NCBI GenBank assembly: GCA_916048095.2
Contig: OU696591.1
Coordinates: 3,276,951-3,340,950 of the forward strand
Origin: Sacculina carcini
Taxonomy: Eukaryota > Arthropoda > Thecostraca > Sacculinidae
Direction: 5' to 3'
DNA length: 64,000 nucleotides
Every line of letters begins with the position of its first letter. Positions within the stretch are counted from its first letter, which is position 1. Position numbers and translations under genes: made by a program. Shown piece after piece: positions 44,826-57,615 of this stretch. Below the pieces are notes generated by a model that did not search any database, was not told where the DNA came from, and saw only the letters and a list, made by a program, of their open reading frames with translations.

Positions 44826-44934
44826 CTGCAATCCATCACAATGTAAAAGTACATGCAGCTGCATGCACTATTATCATACAACGTCATCAACTGTGCAGTT
44901 TATTGACAACATTCCCCGACAGCCTGGCGCCATC

Positions 44935-44943
44935 TCAAGGTCA
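44935..44943 (+). promoter_or_regulatory. TCAAGGTCA motif (NR5A/ERR-type half-site), unit 2, representative
   Basis: Matches the extended nuclear-receptor half-site. It occurs once per head; the duplicated copy reads TCAAGGTAA. A 9-bp match alone is weak evidence. Confidence 0.4.
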
Positions 44944-44986
44944 CCTTGGCTGATGCAATGCACACACCATGATACCGCGCTGACGT

Positions 44987-45109
44987 CTGCGCATGCGCAG
45001 TACATCAAACACATTCCCCGCCAGTCTGGCGCCATCTCAAGGTAACCTTGGATGGTGCACAATCACGCACCGCGTACGTGATACCGCGCTGACGTCTGCG
45101 CATGCGCAG
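44987..45109. promoter_or_regulatory. Pair of CTGCGCATGCGCAG palindromes (NRF-1-like), unit 2, representative
   Basis: Copies at 44,987-45,000 and 45,096-45,109, 109 bp apart, each containing the NRF-1 consensus TGCGCATGCGCA. Both are present in every full unit, as part of the head's internal duplication. Confidence 0.7.
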
Positions 45110-45662
45110 TTTGAACAAATCATTGTTATAGACATCTTCTACCATCCACCGTCTATTCACCCGTTTAAACACACTTGATAAATATTCATCAAATTAATTT
45201 CATTATATTTTTAAATCAACTTGTTTTAACACAACTAATTATCATAACCTAATATAATAAACATTAATATACGAAATACGTGCGCCACAATTGTATCATG
45301 TGCGCCACAAGTGTCTCACAATTCTATGAATTAATTTAATTCTCAAACTAATTTAAAAACATTAATATACCTAATACGCGCGCCACAATTGTATCATGTG
45401 CGTCACAAGTGTCTCACAATTCTCTAAGTTTATTTAATTAGCATAACATAATATAATAAACATTAATATACCCAATACGCGCGCCACAATTGTATCATGT
45501 GCATTTGTCTCACAACTCTAAATTAATTTAGTTAGCATAACCAAATATAATAAACATTAATATATCTAATACGTGCGCAACAATTGTATCATGTGCGCCA
45601 CAAGTATCTCACAATTCTATATATTAATTGTACACTCGTGCTTGCGCACTATATATACCACA

Positions 45663-45668
45663 TATAAA
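45663..45668 (+). promoter_or_regulatory. TATAAA upstream of tRNA-like sequence, unit 2, representative
   Basis: TATAAA starts 28 bp before the tRNA-like ATGG. A second TATATATA lies at 45,650-45,657. Both are conserved in every unit. Confidence 0.5.
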
Positions 45669-45690
45669 CCATCTCTCTTGAACATCTACA

Positions 45691-45753
45691 ATGGCCGAAC
45701 CGCGTAAGACTCTGCTCGAACCCCGAGGACCTCGGTTCGAATCCCAGCCAGGT
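45691..45753 (+). tRNA. tRNA-like sequence 2
   Basis: A-box-like TGGCCGAACCG at 45,692-45,702 and B box at 45,734-45,744. TCGAACC..GAGG and CCTCGGTTCGA (45,716-45,740) form a near-perfect hairpin that includes part of the B box. No TTTT terminator occurs on the plus strand until 46,616. Confidence 0.55.
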
Positions 45754-46218
45754 AATAACTTTCTTCACTCAACACTAAACTCTACACACAAATAATCGAA
45801 ATAAATTGGATGAATTAAATATAATAAATATAATAAATAAAATAAATAAAATAAATAAAATAAATAAAATAAATAAAATAAATAAAATAAATAAAATAAA
45901 TAAAATAAATAAAATAAATAAAATAAATAAAATAAATAAAATATATAAAATATATAAAATAAATAAAATAAATAAAATAAATAAAACAAATAAAATAAAT
46001 AAAATAAATAAAATAAATAAAATAAATAAAATAAATAAAATAAATAAAATAAAGAAAATAAAGAAAATAAAGAAAATAAAGAAAATAAAGAAAATAAAGA
46101 AAATAAAGAAAATAAAGAAAATAAAGAAAATAAAGAAAATAAAGAAAATAAAGAAAATAAAGAAAATAAAGAAAATAAAGAAAATAAAGAAAATAAAGAA
46201 AATAAAGAAAATATAACG

Positions 46219-47676
46219 TGCTGACGTCAGCAGTGCTGACTCAGCACTGCAATCCATCACAATGTAAAAGTACATGCAGCTGCATGCACTATTATCATAC
46301 AACGTCATCAACTGTGCAGTTTATTGACAACATTCCCCGACAGCCTGGCGCCATCTCAAGGTCACCTTTGCTGATGCAATGCACACACCATGATACCGCG
46401 CTGACGTCTGCGCATGCGCAGTACATCAAACACATTCCCCGCCAGTCTGGCGCCATCTCAAGGTAACCTTGGATGGTGCACAATCACGCACCGCGTTCGT
46501 GATACCGCGCTGACGTCTGCGCATGCGCAGTTTGAACAAATCATTGTTATAGACATCTTCTACCATCCACCGTCTATTCACCCGTTTAAACACACTTGAT
46601 AAATATTTTTCAAATTAATTTCATTATATTTTTTAATCAACTTGTTTTAACACAACTAATTATCATAACCTAATATAATAAACATTAATATACGAAATAC
46701 GTGCGCCACAATTGTATCATGTGCGCCACAAGTGTCTCACAATTCTATGAATTAATTTAATTCTCAAACTAATTTAAAAAACATTAATATACCCAATACG
46801 CGCGCCACAATTGTATCATGTGCATTTGTCTCACAACTCTAAATTAATTTAGTTAGCATAACCAAATATAATAAACATTAATATATCTAATACGTGCGCC
46901 ACAATTGTATCATGTGCGCCACAAGTATCTCACAATTCTATATAATAATTGTACACTCGTGCTTGCGCACTATATATACCACATATAAACCATCTCTCTT
47001 GAACATCTACAATGGCCGAACCGCGTAAGACTCTGCTCGAACCCCGAGGACCTCGGTTCGAATCCCAGCCAGGTAATAACTTTCTTCACTCAACACTAAA
47101 CTCTACACACAAATAATCGAAATAAATTGGATGAATTAAATAAAATAAATAAAATAAATAAAATAAATAAAATAAATAAAATAAATAAAATAAATAAAAT
47201 AAATAAAATAAATAAAATAAATAAAATAAATAAAGTAAATAAAATAAATAAAATAAATAAAATAAATAAAAAAAATAAAATAAAGAAAATAAAGAAAATA
47301 AAGAAAATAGAGAAAATAAAGAAAATAAAGAAAATAAAGAAAATAAAGAAAATAAAGAAAATAAAGAAAATAAAGAAAATAAAGAAAATAGAGAAAATAA
47401 AGAAAATAAAGAAAATAAAGAAAATAAAGAAAATAAAGAAAATAAAGAAAATAAAGAAAATATAACGTGCTGACGTCAGCAGTGCTGACTCAGCACTGCA
47501 ATCCATCACAATGTAAGAGTACATGCAGCTGTATGCACTATTATCATACAACGTCATCAACTGTGCAGTTTATTGAAAATAAAGAAAATAAAGAAAATAA
47601 AGAAAATAAAGAAAATAAAGAAAATAAAGAAAATAAAGAAAATAAAGAAAATAAAGAAAATAAAGAAAATATAACG
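46219..47676 (+). repeat. Macrosatellite unit 3 plus truncated head
   Basis: A full unit (46,219-47,467, three subrepeats) followed by a head cut after about 108 bp (47,468-47,575) that passes straight into minisatellite. This pair is duplicated as unit 4 plus truncated head. Confidence 0.92.
47012..47074 (+). tRNA. tRNA-like sequence 3
   Basis: Identical in sequence to copy 2 by eye. Confidence 0.55.
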
Positions 47677-49334
47677 TGCTGACGTCAGCAGTGCTGACTC
47701 AGCACTGCAATCCATCACAATGTAAAAGTACATGCAGCTGCATGCACTATTATCATACAACGTCATCAACTGTGCAGTTTATTGACAACATTCCCCGACA
47801 GCCTGGCGCCATCTCAAGGTCACCTTGGCTGATGCAATGCACACACCATGATACCGCGCTGACGTCTGCGCATGCGCAGTACATCAAACACATTCCCCGC
47901 CAGTCTGGCGCCATCTCAAGGTAACCTTGGATGGTGCACAATCACGCACCGCGTTCGTGATACCGCGCTGACGTCTGCGCATGCGCAGTTTGAACAAATC
48001 ATTGTTATAGACATCTTCTACCATCCACCGTCTATTCACCCGTTTAAACACACTTGATAAATATTTTTCAAATTAATTTCATTATATTTTTAAATCAACT
48101 TGTTTTAACACAACTAATTATCATAACCTAATATAATAAACATTAATATACCTAATACGCGCGCCACAATTGTATCATGTGCGTCACTAGTGTCTCACAA
48201 TTCTCTAAATTTATTTAATTAGCATAACATAATATAATAAACATTAATATACCCAATACGCGCGCCACAATTGTATCATGTGCATTTGTCTCACAACTCT
48301 AAATTAATTTAGTTAGCATAACCAAATATAATAAACATTAATATATCTAATACGTGCGCCACAATTGTATCATGTGCGCCACAAGTATCTCACAATTCTA
48401 TATAATAATTGTACACTCGTGCTTGCGCACTATATATACCACATATAAACCATCTCTCTTGAACATCTACAATGGCCGAACCGCGTAAGACTCTGCTCGA
48501 ACCCCGAGGACCTCGGTTCGAATCCCAGCCAGGTAATAACTTTCTTCACTCAACACTAAACTCTACACACAAATAATCGAAATAAATTGGATGAATTAAA
48601 TAAAATAAATAAAATAAATAAAATAAATAAAATAAATAAAATAAATAAAATAAATAAAATAAATAAAATAAATAAAATAAATAAAATAAATAAAGTAAAT
48701 AAAATAAATAAAATAAATAAAATAAATAAAAAAAATAAAATAAAGAAAATAAAGAAAATAAAGAAAATAGAGAAAATAAAGAAAATAAAGAAAATAAAGA
48801 AAATAAAGAAAATAAAGAAAATAAAGAAAATAAAGAAAATAAAGAAAATAGAGAAAATAAAGAAAATAAAGAAAATAAAGAAAATAAAGAAAATAAAGAA
48901 AATAAAGAAAATAAAGAAAATAAAGAAAATAAAGAAAATATAACGTGCTGACGTCAGCAGTGCTGACTCAGCACTGCAATCCATCACAATGTAAGAGTAC
49001 ATGCAGCTGTATGCACTATTATCATACAACGTCATCAACTGTGCAGTTTATTGAAAATAAAGAAAATAAAGAAAATAAAGAAAATAAAGAAAATAAAGAA
49101 AATAAAGAAAATAAAGAAAATAAAGAAAATAAAGAAAATAAAGAAAATAAAGAAAATAAAGAAAATAAAGAAAATAAAGAAAATAAAGAAAATAAAGAAA
49201 ATAAAGAAAATAAAGAAAATAAAGAAAATAAAGAAAATAAAGAAAATAAAGAAAATAAAGAAAATAGAGAAAATAGAGAAAATAGAGAAAATAGAGAAAA
49301 TAAAGAAAATAAAGAAAATAAAGAAAATATAACG
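47677..49334 (+). repeat. Macrosatellite unit 4 plus truncated head
   Basis: A duplicate of the preceding pair. It shares the interrupted minisatellite (a run of A, and AAATAGAG variants) and the truncated head (48,946-49,053). The second minisatellite is longer here (about 49,054-49,329) and contains four AAATAGAGA copies. Confidence 0.92.
48472..48534 (+). tRNA. tRNA-like sequence 4
   Basis: Same as copy 2. The truncated head that follows unit 4 has no tRNA-like part. Confidence 0.55.
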
Positions 49335-51054
49335 TGCTGACGTCAGCAGTGCTGACTCAGCACTGCAATCCATCACAATGTAAAAGTACATGCAGCTGCA
49401 TGCACTATTATCATACAACGTCATCAACTGTGCAGTTTATTGACAACATTCCCCGACAGCCTGGCGCCATCTCAAGGTCACCTTGGCTGATGCAATGCAC
49501 ACACCATGATACCGCGCTGACGTCTGCGCATGCGCAGTACATCAAACACATTCCCCGCCAGTCTGGCGCCATCTCAAGGTAACCTTGGATGGTGCACAAT
49601 CACGCACCGCGTACGTGATACCGCGCTGACGTCTGCGCATGCGCAGTTTGAACAAATCATTGTTATAGACATCTTCTACCATCCACCGTCTATTCACCCG
49701 TTTAAACACACTTGATAAATATTTTTCAAATTAATTTCATTATATTTTTTAATCAACTTGTTTTAACACAACTAATTATCATAACCTAATATAATAAACA
49801 TTAATATACGAAATACGTGCGCCACAATTGTATCATGTGCGCCACAAGTGTCTCACAATTCTATGAATTAATTTAATTCTCAAACTAATTTAAAAAACAT
49901 TAATATACCTAATACGCGCGCCACAATGTGCGTCACTAGTGTCTCACAATTCTCTAAATTTATTTAATTAGCATAACATAATATAATAAACATTAATATA
50001 CCCAATACGCGCGCCACAATTGTATCATGTGCATTTGTCTCACAACTCTAAATTAATTTAGTTAGCATAACCAAATATAATAAACATTAATATATCTAAT
50101 ACGTGCGCCACAATTGTATCATGTGCGCCACAAGTATCTCACAATTCTATATATTAATTGTACACTCGTGCTTGCGCACTATATATACCACATATAAACC
50201 ATCTCTCTTGAACATCTACAATGGCCGAACCGCGTAAGACTCTGCTCGAACCCCGAGGACCTCGGTTCGAATCCCAGCCAGGTAATAACTTTCTTCACTC
50301 AACACTAAACTCTACACACAAATAATCGAAATATATTGGATGAATTAAATAAAATAAATAAAATATATAAAATAAATAAAATAAATAAAATAAATAAAAT
50401 AAATAAAATAAATAAAATAAATAAAATAAATAAAATAAATAAAATAAATAAAATAAATAAAATAAATAAAATAAATAAAATAAATAAAATAAATAAAATA
50501 AATAAAATAAATAAAATAAATAAAATAAATAAAATAAATAAAATAAATAAAATAAATAAAATAAATAAAATAAATAAAATAAATAAAATAAATAAAATAA
50601 ATAAAATAAATAAAATAAATAAAATAAATAAAATAAATAAAATAAATAAAATAAATAAAATAAATAAAATAAATAAAATAAATAAAATAAATAAAATAAA
50701 TAAAATAAATAAAATAAATAAAATAAATAAAATAAATAAAATAAATAAAATAAATAAAATAAATAAAATAAATAAAATAAATAAAATAAATAAAATAAAT
50801 AAAATAAATAAAATAAATAAAATAAATAAAATAAATAAAATAAATAAAATAAATAAAATAAATAAAATAAATAAAATAAATAAAATAAATAAAATAAATA
50901 AAATAAATAAAATAAATAAAATAAATAAAATAAATAAAATAAATAAAATAAATAAAATAAATAAAATAAATAAAATAAATAAAATAAATAAAATAAATAA
51001 AATAAAGAAAATAATGAAAATAAAGAAAATAAAGAAAATAAAGAAAATATAACG
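49335..51054 (+). repeat. Macrosatellite unit 5
   Basis: Four subrepeats, one shortened near 49,920. The minisatellite (about 50,346-51,049) is almost pure AAATAAAAT type with only a few AAAGAAAAT copies at the right end. Confidence 0.92.
50221..50283 (+). tRNA. tRNA-like sequence 5
   Basis: Same as copy 2; the downstream leader into the minisatellite has AATATATTGG instead of AATAAATTGG. Confidence 0.55.
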
Positions 51055-52816
51055 TGCTGACGTCAGCAGTGCTGACTCAGCACTGCAATTCATCACAATG
51101 TAAAAGTACATGCAGCTGCATGCACTATTATCATACAACGTCATCAACTGTGCAGTTTATTGACAACATTCCCCGACAGCCTGGCGCCATCTCAAGGTCA
51201 CCTTGGCTGATGCAATGCACACACCATGATACCGCGCTGACGTCTGCGCATGCGCAGTACATCAAACACATTCCCCGCCAGTCTGGCGCCATCTCAAGGT
51301 AACCTTGGATGGTGCACAATCACGCACCGCGTTCGTGATACCGCGCTGACGTCTGCGCATGCGCAGTTTGAACAAATCATTGTTATAGACATCTTCTACC
51401 ATCCACCGTCTATTCACCCGTTTAAACACACTTGATAAATATTTTTCAAATTAATTTCATTATATTTTTAAATCAACTTGTTTTAACACAACTAATTATC
51501 ATAACCTAATATAATAAACATTAATATACGAAATACGTGCGCCACAATTGTATCATGTGCGCCACAAGTGTCTCACAATTCTATGAATTAATTTAATTCT
51601 CAAACTAATTTAAAAAACATTAATATACCCAATACGCGCGCCACAATTGTATCATGTGCATTTGTCTCACAACTCTAAATTAATTTAGTTAGCATAACCA
51701 AATATAATAAACATTAATATATCTAATACGTGCGCCACAATTGTATCATGTGCGCCACAAGTATCTCACAATTCTATATATTAATTGTACACTCGTGCTT
51801 GCGCACTATATATACCACATATAAACCATCTCTCTTGAACATCTACAATGGCCGAACCGCGTAAGACTCTGCTCGAACCCCGAGGACCTCGGTTCGAATC
51901 CCAGCCAGGTAATAACTTTCTTCACTCAACACTAAACTCTACACACAAATAATCGAAATAAATTGGATGAATTAAATAAAATAAATAAAATAAATAAAAT
52001 AAATAAAATAAATAAAATAAATAAAATAAATAAAATAAATAAAATAAATAAAATAAATAAAATAAATAAAGTAAATAAAATAAATAAAATAAATAAAATA
52101 AATAAAATAAATAAAATAAATAAAATAAATAAAATAAATAAAATAAATAAAATAAATAAAATAAATAAAATAAATAAAATAAATAAAATAAATAAAATAA
52201 ATAAAATAAATAAAATAAATAAAATAAATAAAATAAATAAAATAAATAAAATAAATAAAATAAATAAAATAAATAAAATAAATAAAATAAATAAAATAAA
52301 TAAAATAAATAAAATAAATAAAATAAATAAAATAAATAAAATAAATAAAATAAATAAAATAAATAAAATAAATAAAATAAATAAAATAAATAAAATAAAT
52401 AAAATAAATAAAATAAATAAAATAAATAAAATAAATAAAATAAATAAAATAAATAAAATAAATAAAATAAATAAAATAAATAAAATAAATAAAATAAATA
52501 AAATAAATAAAATAAATAAAATAAATAAAATAAATAAAATAAATAAAATAAATAAAATAAATAAAATAAATAAAATAAATAAAATAAATAAAATAAATAA
52601 AATAAATAAAATAAATAAAATAAATAAAATAAATAAAATAAAAAAAAAAAATAAAATAAATAAAATAAATAAAATAAATAAAATAAATAAAATAAATAAA
52701 ATAAATAAAATAAATAAAATAAATAAAATAAATAAAATAAATAAAATAAATAAAATAAAGAAAATAAAGAAAATAAAGAAAATAAAGAAAATAAAGAAAA
52801 TAAAGAAAATATAACG
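51055..52816 (+). repeat. Macrosatellite unit 6
   Basis: Three subrepeats. The head has the CAATTCATC variant shared only with unit 7. Minisatellite about 51,973-52,811, interrupted by a poly-A run near 52,640. Confidence 0.92.
51848..51910 (+). tRNA. tRNA-like sequence 6
   Basis: Same as copy 2. Confidence 0.55.
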
Positions 52817-54479
52817 TGCTGACGTCAGCAGTGCTGACTCAGCACTGCAATTCATCACAATGTAAAAGTACATGCAGCTGCATGCACTATTATCATACAA
52901 CGTCATCAACTGTGCAGTTTATTGACAACATTCCCCGACAGCCTGGCGCCATCTCAAGGTCACCTTGGCTGATGCAATGCACACACCATGATACCGCGCT
53001 GACGTCTGCGCATGCGCAGTACATCAAACACATTCCCCGCCAGTCTGGCGCCATCTCAAGGTAACCTTGGATGGTGCACAATCACGCACCGCGTTCGTGA
53101 TACCGCGCTGACGTCTGCGCATGCGCAGTTTGAACAAATCATTGTTATAGACATCTTCTACCATCCACCGTCTATTCACCCGTTTAAACACACTTGATAA
53201 ATATTTTTCAAATTAATTTCATTATATTTTTAAATCAACTTGTTTTAACACAACTAATTATCATAACCTAATATAATAAACATTAATATACGAAATACGT
53301 GCGCCACAATTGTATCATGTGCGCCACAAGTGTCTCACAATTCTATGAATTAATTTAATTCTCAAACTAATTTAAAAAACATTAATATACCTAATACGCG
53401 CGCCACAATTGTATCATGTGCATTTGTCTCACAACTCTAAATTAATTTAGTTAGCATAACCAAATATAATAAACATTAATATATCTAATACGTGCGCCAC
53501 AATTGTATCATGTGCGCCACAAGTATCTCACAATTCTATATATTAATTGTACACTCGTGCTTGCGCACTATATATACCACATATAAACCATCTCTCTTGA
53601 ACATCTACAATGGCCGAACCGCGTAAGACTCTGCTCGAACCCCGAGGACCTCGGTTCGAATCCCAGCCAGGTAATAACTTTCTTCACTCAACACTAAACT
53701 CTACACACAAATAATCGAAATAAATTGGATGAATTAAATAAAATAAATAAAATAAATAAAATAAATAAAATAAATAAAATAAATAAAATAAATAAAATAA
53801 ATAAAGTAAATAAAATAAATAAAATAAATAAAATAAATAAAATAAATAAAATAAATAAAATAAATAAAATAAATAAAATAAATAAAATAAATAAAATAAA
53901 TAAAATAAATAAAATAAATAAAATAAATAAAATAAATAAAATAAATAAAATAAATAAAATAAATAAAATAAATAAAATAAATAAAATAAATAAAATAAAT
54001 AAAATAAATAAAATAAAAAAAATAAAAAAAATAAATAAAATAAATAAAATAAATAAAATAAATAAAATAAATAAAATAAATAAAATAAATAAAATAAATA
54101 AAATAAATAAAATAAATAAAATAAATAAAATAAATAAAATAAATAAAATAAATAAAATAAATAAAATAAATAAAATAAATAAAATAAATAAAATAAATAA
54201 AATAAATAAAATAAATAAAATAAATAAAATAAATAAAATAAATAAAATAAATAAAATAAATAAAATAAATAAAATAAATAAAATAAATAAAATAAATAAA
54301 ATAAATAAAATAAATAAAATAAATAAAATAAATAAAATAAATAAAATAAATAAAATAAATAAAATAAATAAAATAAATAAAATAAATAAAATAAATAAAA
54401 TAAATAAAATAAATAAAATAAAGAAAATAAAGAAAATAAAGAAAATAAAGAAAATAAAGAAAATAAAGAAAATATAACG
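52817..54479 (+). repeat. Macrosatellite unit 7
   Basis: Three subrepeats; minisatellite about 53,735-54,474 with two AAATAAAAA interruptions near 54,015. First unit of the three-unit block 7-8-9. Confidence 0.92.
53610..53672 (+). tRNA. tRNA-like sequence 7
   Basis: Same as copy 2. Confidence 0.55.
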
Positions 54480-56151
54480 TGCTGACGTCAGCAGTGCTGA
54501 CTCAGCACTGCAATCCATCACAATGTAAAAGTACATGCAGCTGCATGCACTATTATCATACAACGTCATCAACTGTGCAGTTTATTGACAACATTCCCCG
54601 ACAGCCTGGCGCCATCTCAAGGTCACCTTGGCTGATGCAATGCACACACCATGATACCGCGCTGACGTCTGCGCATGCGCAGTACATCAAACACATTCCC
54701 CGCCAGTCTGGCGCCATCTCAAGGTAACCTTGGATGGTGCACAATCACGCACCGCGTACGTGATACCGCGCTGACGTCTGCGCATGCGCAGTTTGAACAA
54801 ATCATTGTTATAGACATCTTCTACCATCCACCGTCTATTCACCCGTTTAAACACACTTGATAAATATTTTTCAAATTAATTTCATTATATTTTTAAATCA
54901 ACTTGTTTTAACACAACTAATTATCATAACCTAATATAATAAACATTAATATACGAAATACGTGCGCCACAATTGTATCATGTGCGCCACAAGTGTCTCA
55001 CAATTCTATGAATTAATTTAATTCTCAAACTAATTTAAAAAACATTAATATACCTAATACGCGCGCCACAATTGTATCATGTGCGTCACTAGTGTCTCAC
55101 AATTCTCTAAATTTATTTAATTAGCATAACATAATATAATAAACATTAATATACCCAATACGCGCGCCACAATTGTATCATGTGCATTTGTCTCACAACT
55201 CTAAATTAATTTAGTTAGCATAACCAAATATAATAAACATTAATATATCTAATACGTGCGCCACAATTGTATCATGTGCGCCACAAGTATCTCACAATTC
55301 TATATATTAATTGTACACTCGTGCTTGCGCACTATATATACCACATATAAACCATCTCTCTTGAACATCTACAATGGCCGAACCGCGTAAGACTCTGCTC
55401 GAACCCCGAGGACCTCGGTTCGAATCCCAGCCAGGTAATAACTTTCTTCACTCAACACTAAACTCTACACACAAATAATCGAAATAAATTGGATGAATTA
55501 AATAAAATAAATAAAATAAATAAAATAAATAAAAAAAATAAAATAAATAAAATAAATAAAATAAATAAAATAAAAAAAAAAAAAAAATAAATTAAAAAAT
55601 AAAATAAATAAAATAAATAAAATAAATAAAATAAATAAAATAAATAAAATAAATAAAATAAATAAAATAAATAAAATAAATAAAATAAATAAAATAAAGA
55701 AAATAAAGAAAATAAAGAAAAACAATAAAAACAATAAAAACAATAAAAACAATAAAATAAATAAAATAAATAAAATAAATAAAATAAATAAAATAAAGAA
55801 AATAAATAAAATAAATAAAATAAATAAAATAAATAAAATAAAGAAAATAAAGAAAATAAAGAAAATAAAGAAAATAAAGAAAATAAAGAAAATAAAGAAA
55901 ATAAAGAAAATAAAGAAAATAAAGAAAATAAAGAAAATAAAGAAAATAAAGAAAATAAAGAAAATAAAGAAAATAAAGAAAATAAAGAAAATAAAGAAAA
56001 TAAAGAAAATAAAGAAAATAAAGAAAATAAAGAAAATAAAGAAAATAAAGAAAATAAATAAAATAAATAAAATAAAGAAAATAAAGAAAATAAAGAAAAT
56101 AAAGAAAATAAAGAAAATAAAGAAAATAAAGAAAATAAAGAAAATATAACG
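54480..56151 (+). repeat. Macrosatellite unit 8
   Basis: Four subrepeats. The minisatellite (55,498-56,146) has a poly-A interruption near 55,575 and four AAAAACAAT copies near 55,725, both repeated in unit 11. Confidence 0.92.
55374..55436 (+). tRNA. tRNA-like sequence 8
   Basis: Same as copy 2. Confidence 0.55.
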
Positions 56152-57615
56152 TGCTGACGTCAGCAGTGCTGACTCAGCACTGCAATCCATCACAATGTAA
56201 AAGTACATGCAGCTGCATGCACTATTATCATACAACGTCATCAACTGTGCAGTTTATTGACAACATTCCCCGACAGCCTGGCGCCATCTCAAGGTCACCT
56301 TGGCTGATGCAATGCACACACCATGATACCGCGCTGACGTCTGCGCATGCGCAGTACATCAAACACATTCCCCGCCAGTCTGGCGCCATCTCAAGGTAAC
56401 CTTGGATGGTGCACAATCACGCACCGCGTTCGTGATACCGCGCTGACGTCTGCGCATGCGCAGTTTGAACAAATCATTGTTATAGACATCTTCTACCATC
56501 CACCGTCTATTCACCCGTTTAAACACACTTGATAAATATTTTTCAAATTAATTTCATTATATTTTTAAATCAACTTGTTTTAACACAACTAATTATCATA
56601 ACCTAATATAATAAACATTAATATACGAAATACGTGCGCCACAATTGTATCATGTGCGCCACAAGTGTCTCACAATTCTATGAATTAATTTAATTCTCAA
56701 ACTAATTTAAAAAACATTAATATACCCAATACGCGCGCCACAATTGTATCATGTGCATTTGTCTCACAACTCTAAATTAATTTAGTTAGCATAACCAAAT
56801 ATAATAAACATTAATATATCTAATACGTGCGCCACAATTGTATCATGTGCGCCACAAGTATCTCACAATTCTATATATTAATTGTACACTCGTGCTTGCG
56901 CACTATATATACCACATATAAACCATCTCTCTTGAACATCTACAATGGCCGAACCGCGTAAGACTCTGCTCGAACCCCGAGGACCTCGGTTCGAATCCCA
57001 GCCAGGTAATAACTTTCTTCACTCAACACTAAACTCTACACACAAATAATCGAAATAAATTGGATGAATTAAATAAAATAAATAAAATAAATAAAATAAA
57101 TAAAATAAATAAAATAAATAAAATAAATAAAATAAATAAAATAAATAAAATAAATAAAATATTAAAGTAAATAAAATAAATAAAATAAATAAAATAAATA
57201 AAATAAATAAAATAAATAAAATAAATAAAATAAAGAAAATAAAGAAAATAAAGAAAATAAAGAAAATAAAGAAAATAAAGAAAATAAAGAAAATAAAGAA
57301 AATAATGAAAATAAAGAAAATAAAGAAAATAAAGAAAATAAAGAAAATAAATAAAATAAATAAAATAAAGAAAATAAAGAAAATAAATAAAATAAATAAA
57401 ATAAATAAAATAAATAAAATAAATAAAATAAATAAAATAAATAAAATAAATAAAATAAATAAAATAAAGAAAATAAAGAAAATAAAGAAAATAAAGAAAA
57501 TAAAGAAAATAAAGAAAATAAAGAAAATAAAGAAAATAAAGAAAATAAAGAAAATAATGAAAATAAAGAAAATAAAGAAAATAAAGAAAATAAAGAAAAT
57601 AAAGAAAATATAACG
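56152..57615 (+). repeat. Macrosatellite unit 9
   Basis: Three subrepeats. The minisatellite (about 57,070-57,610) shows the AAATATTAAAG interruption and alternating T/G blocks with AATAATGAA, repeated in unit 12. Confidence 0.92.
56945..57007 (+). tRNA. tRNA-like sequence 9
   Basis: Same as copy 2. Confidence 0.55.

Larger units (their letters stand above)
44798..46218 (+). repeat. Macrosatellite unit 2
   Basis: Four AT-rich subrepeats. Minisatellite about 45,816-46,212, first AAATAAAAT type then AAAGAAAAT type. The head carries the CGCGTACGTG variant shared with units 5 and 8. Confidence 0.93.

Noticed and set aside
43022-44890. Very long open frames on both strands in the 9-bp minisatellites (Lys-Ile-Lys and Phe-Ile-Phe repeats of up to 622 codons)
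   Set aside because: A 9-bp period without stops keeps frames open automatically on both strands at once. The frames change with copy number and show no non-repetitive domain.
44797-45178. Repeated 60-80-codon frames in every macrosatellite head
   Set aside because: They overlap on both strands, have no recognisable domain and are open only because the DNA unit is conserved.
45691-45800. Spliced-leader RNA gene in the macrosatellite (CAG|GTAATAAC after a short ATG-containing exon)
   Set aside because: No Sm-type site (A-U4-6-G) follows, and the B box and class II D-arm similarity explain the sequence better. The GT donor look is probably chance.
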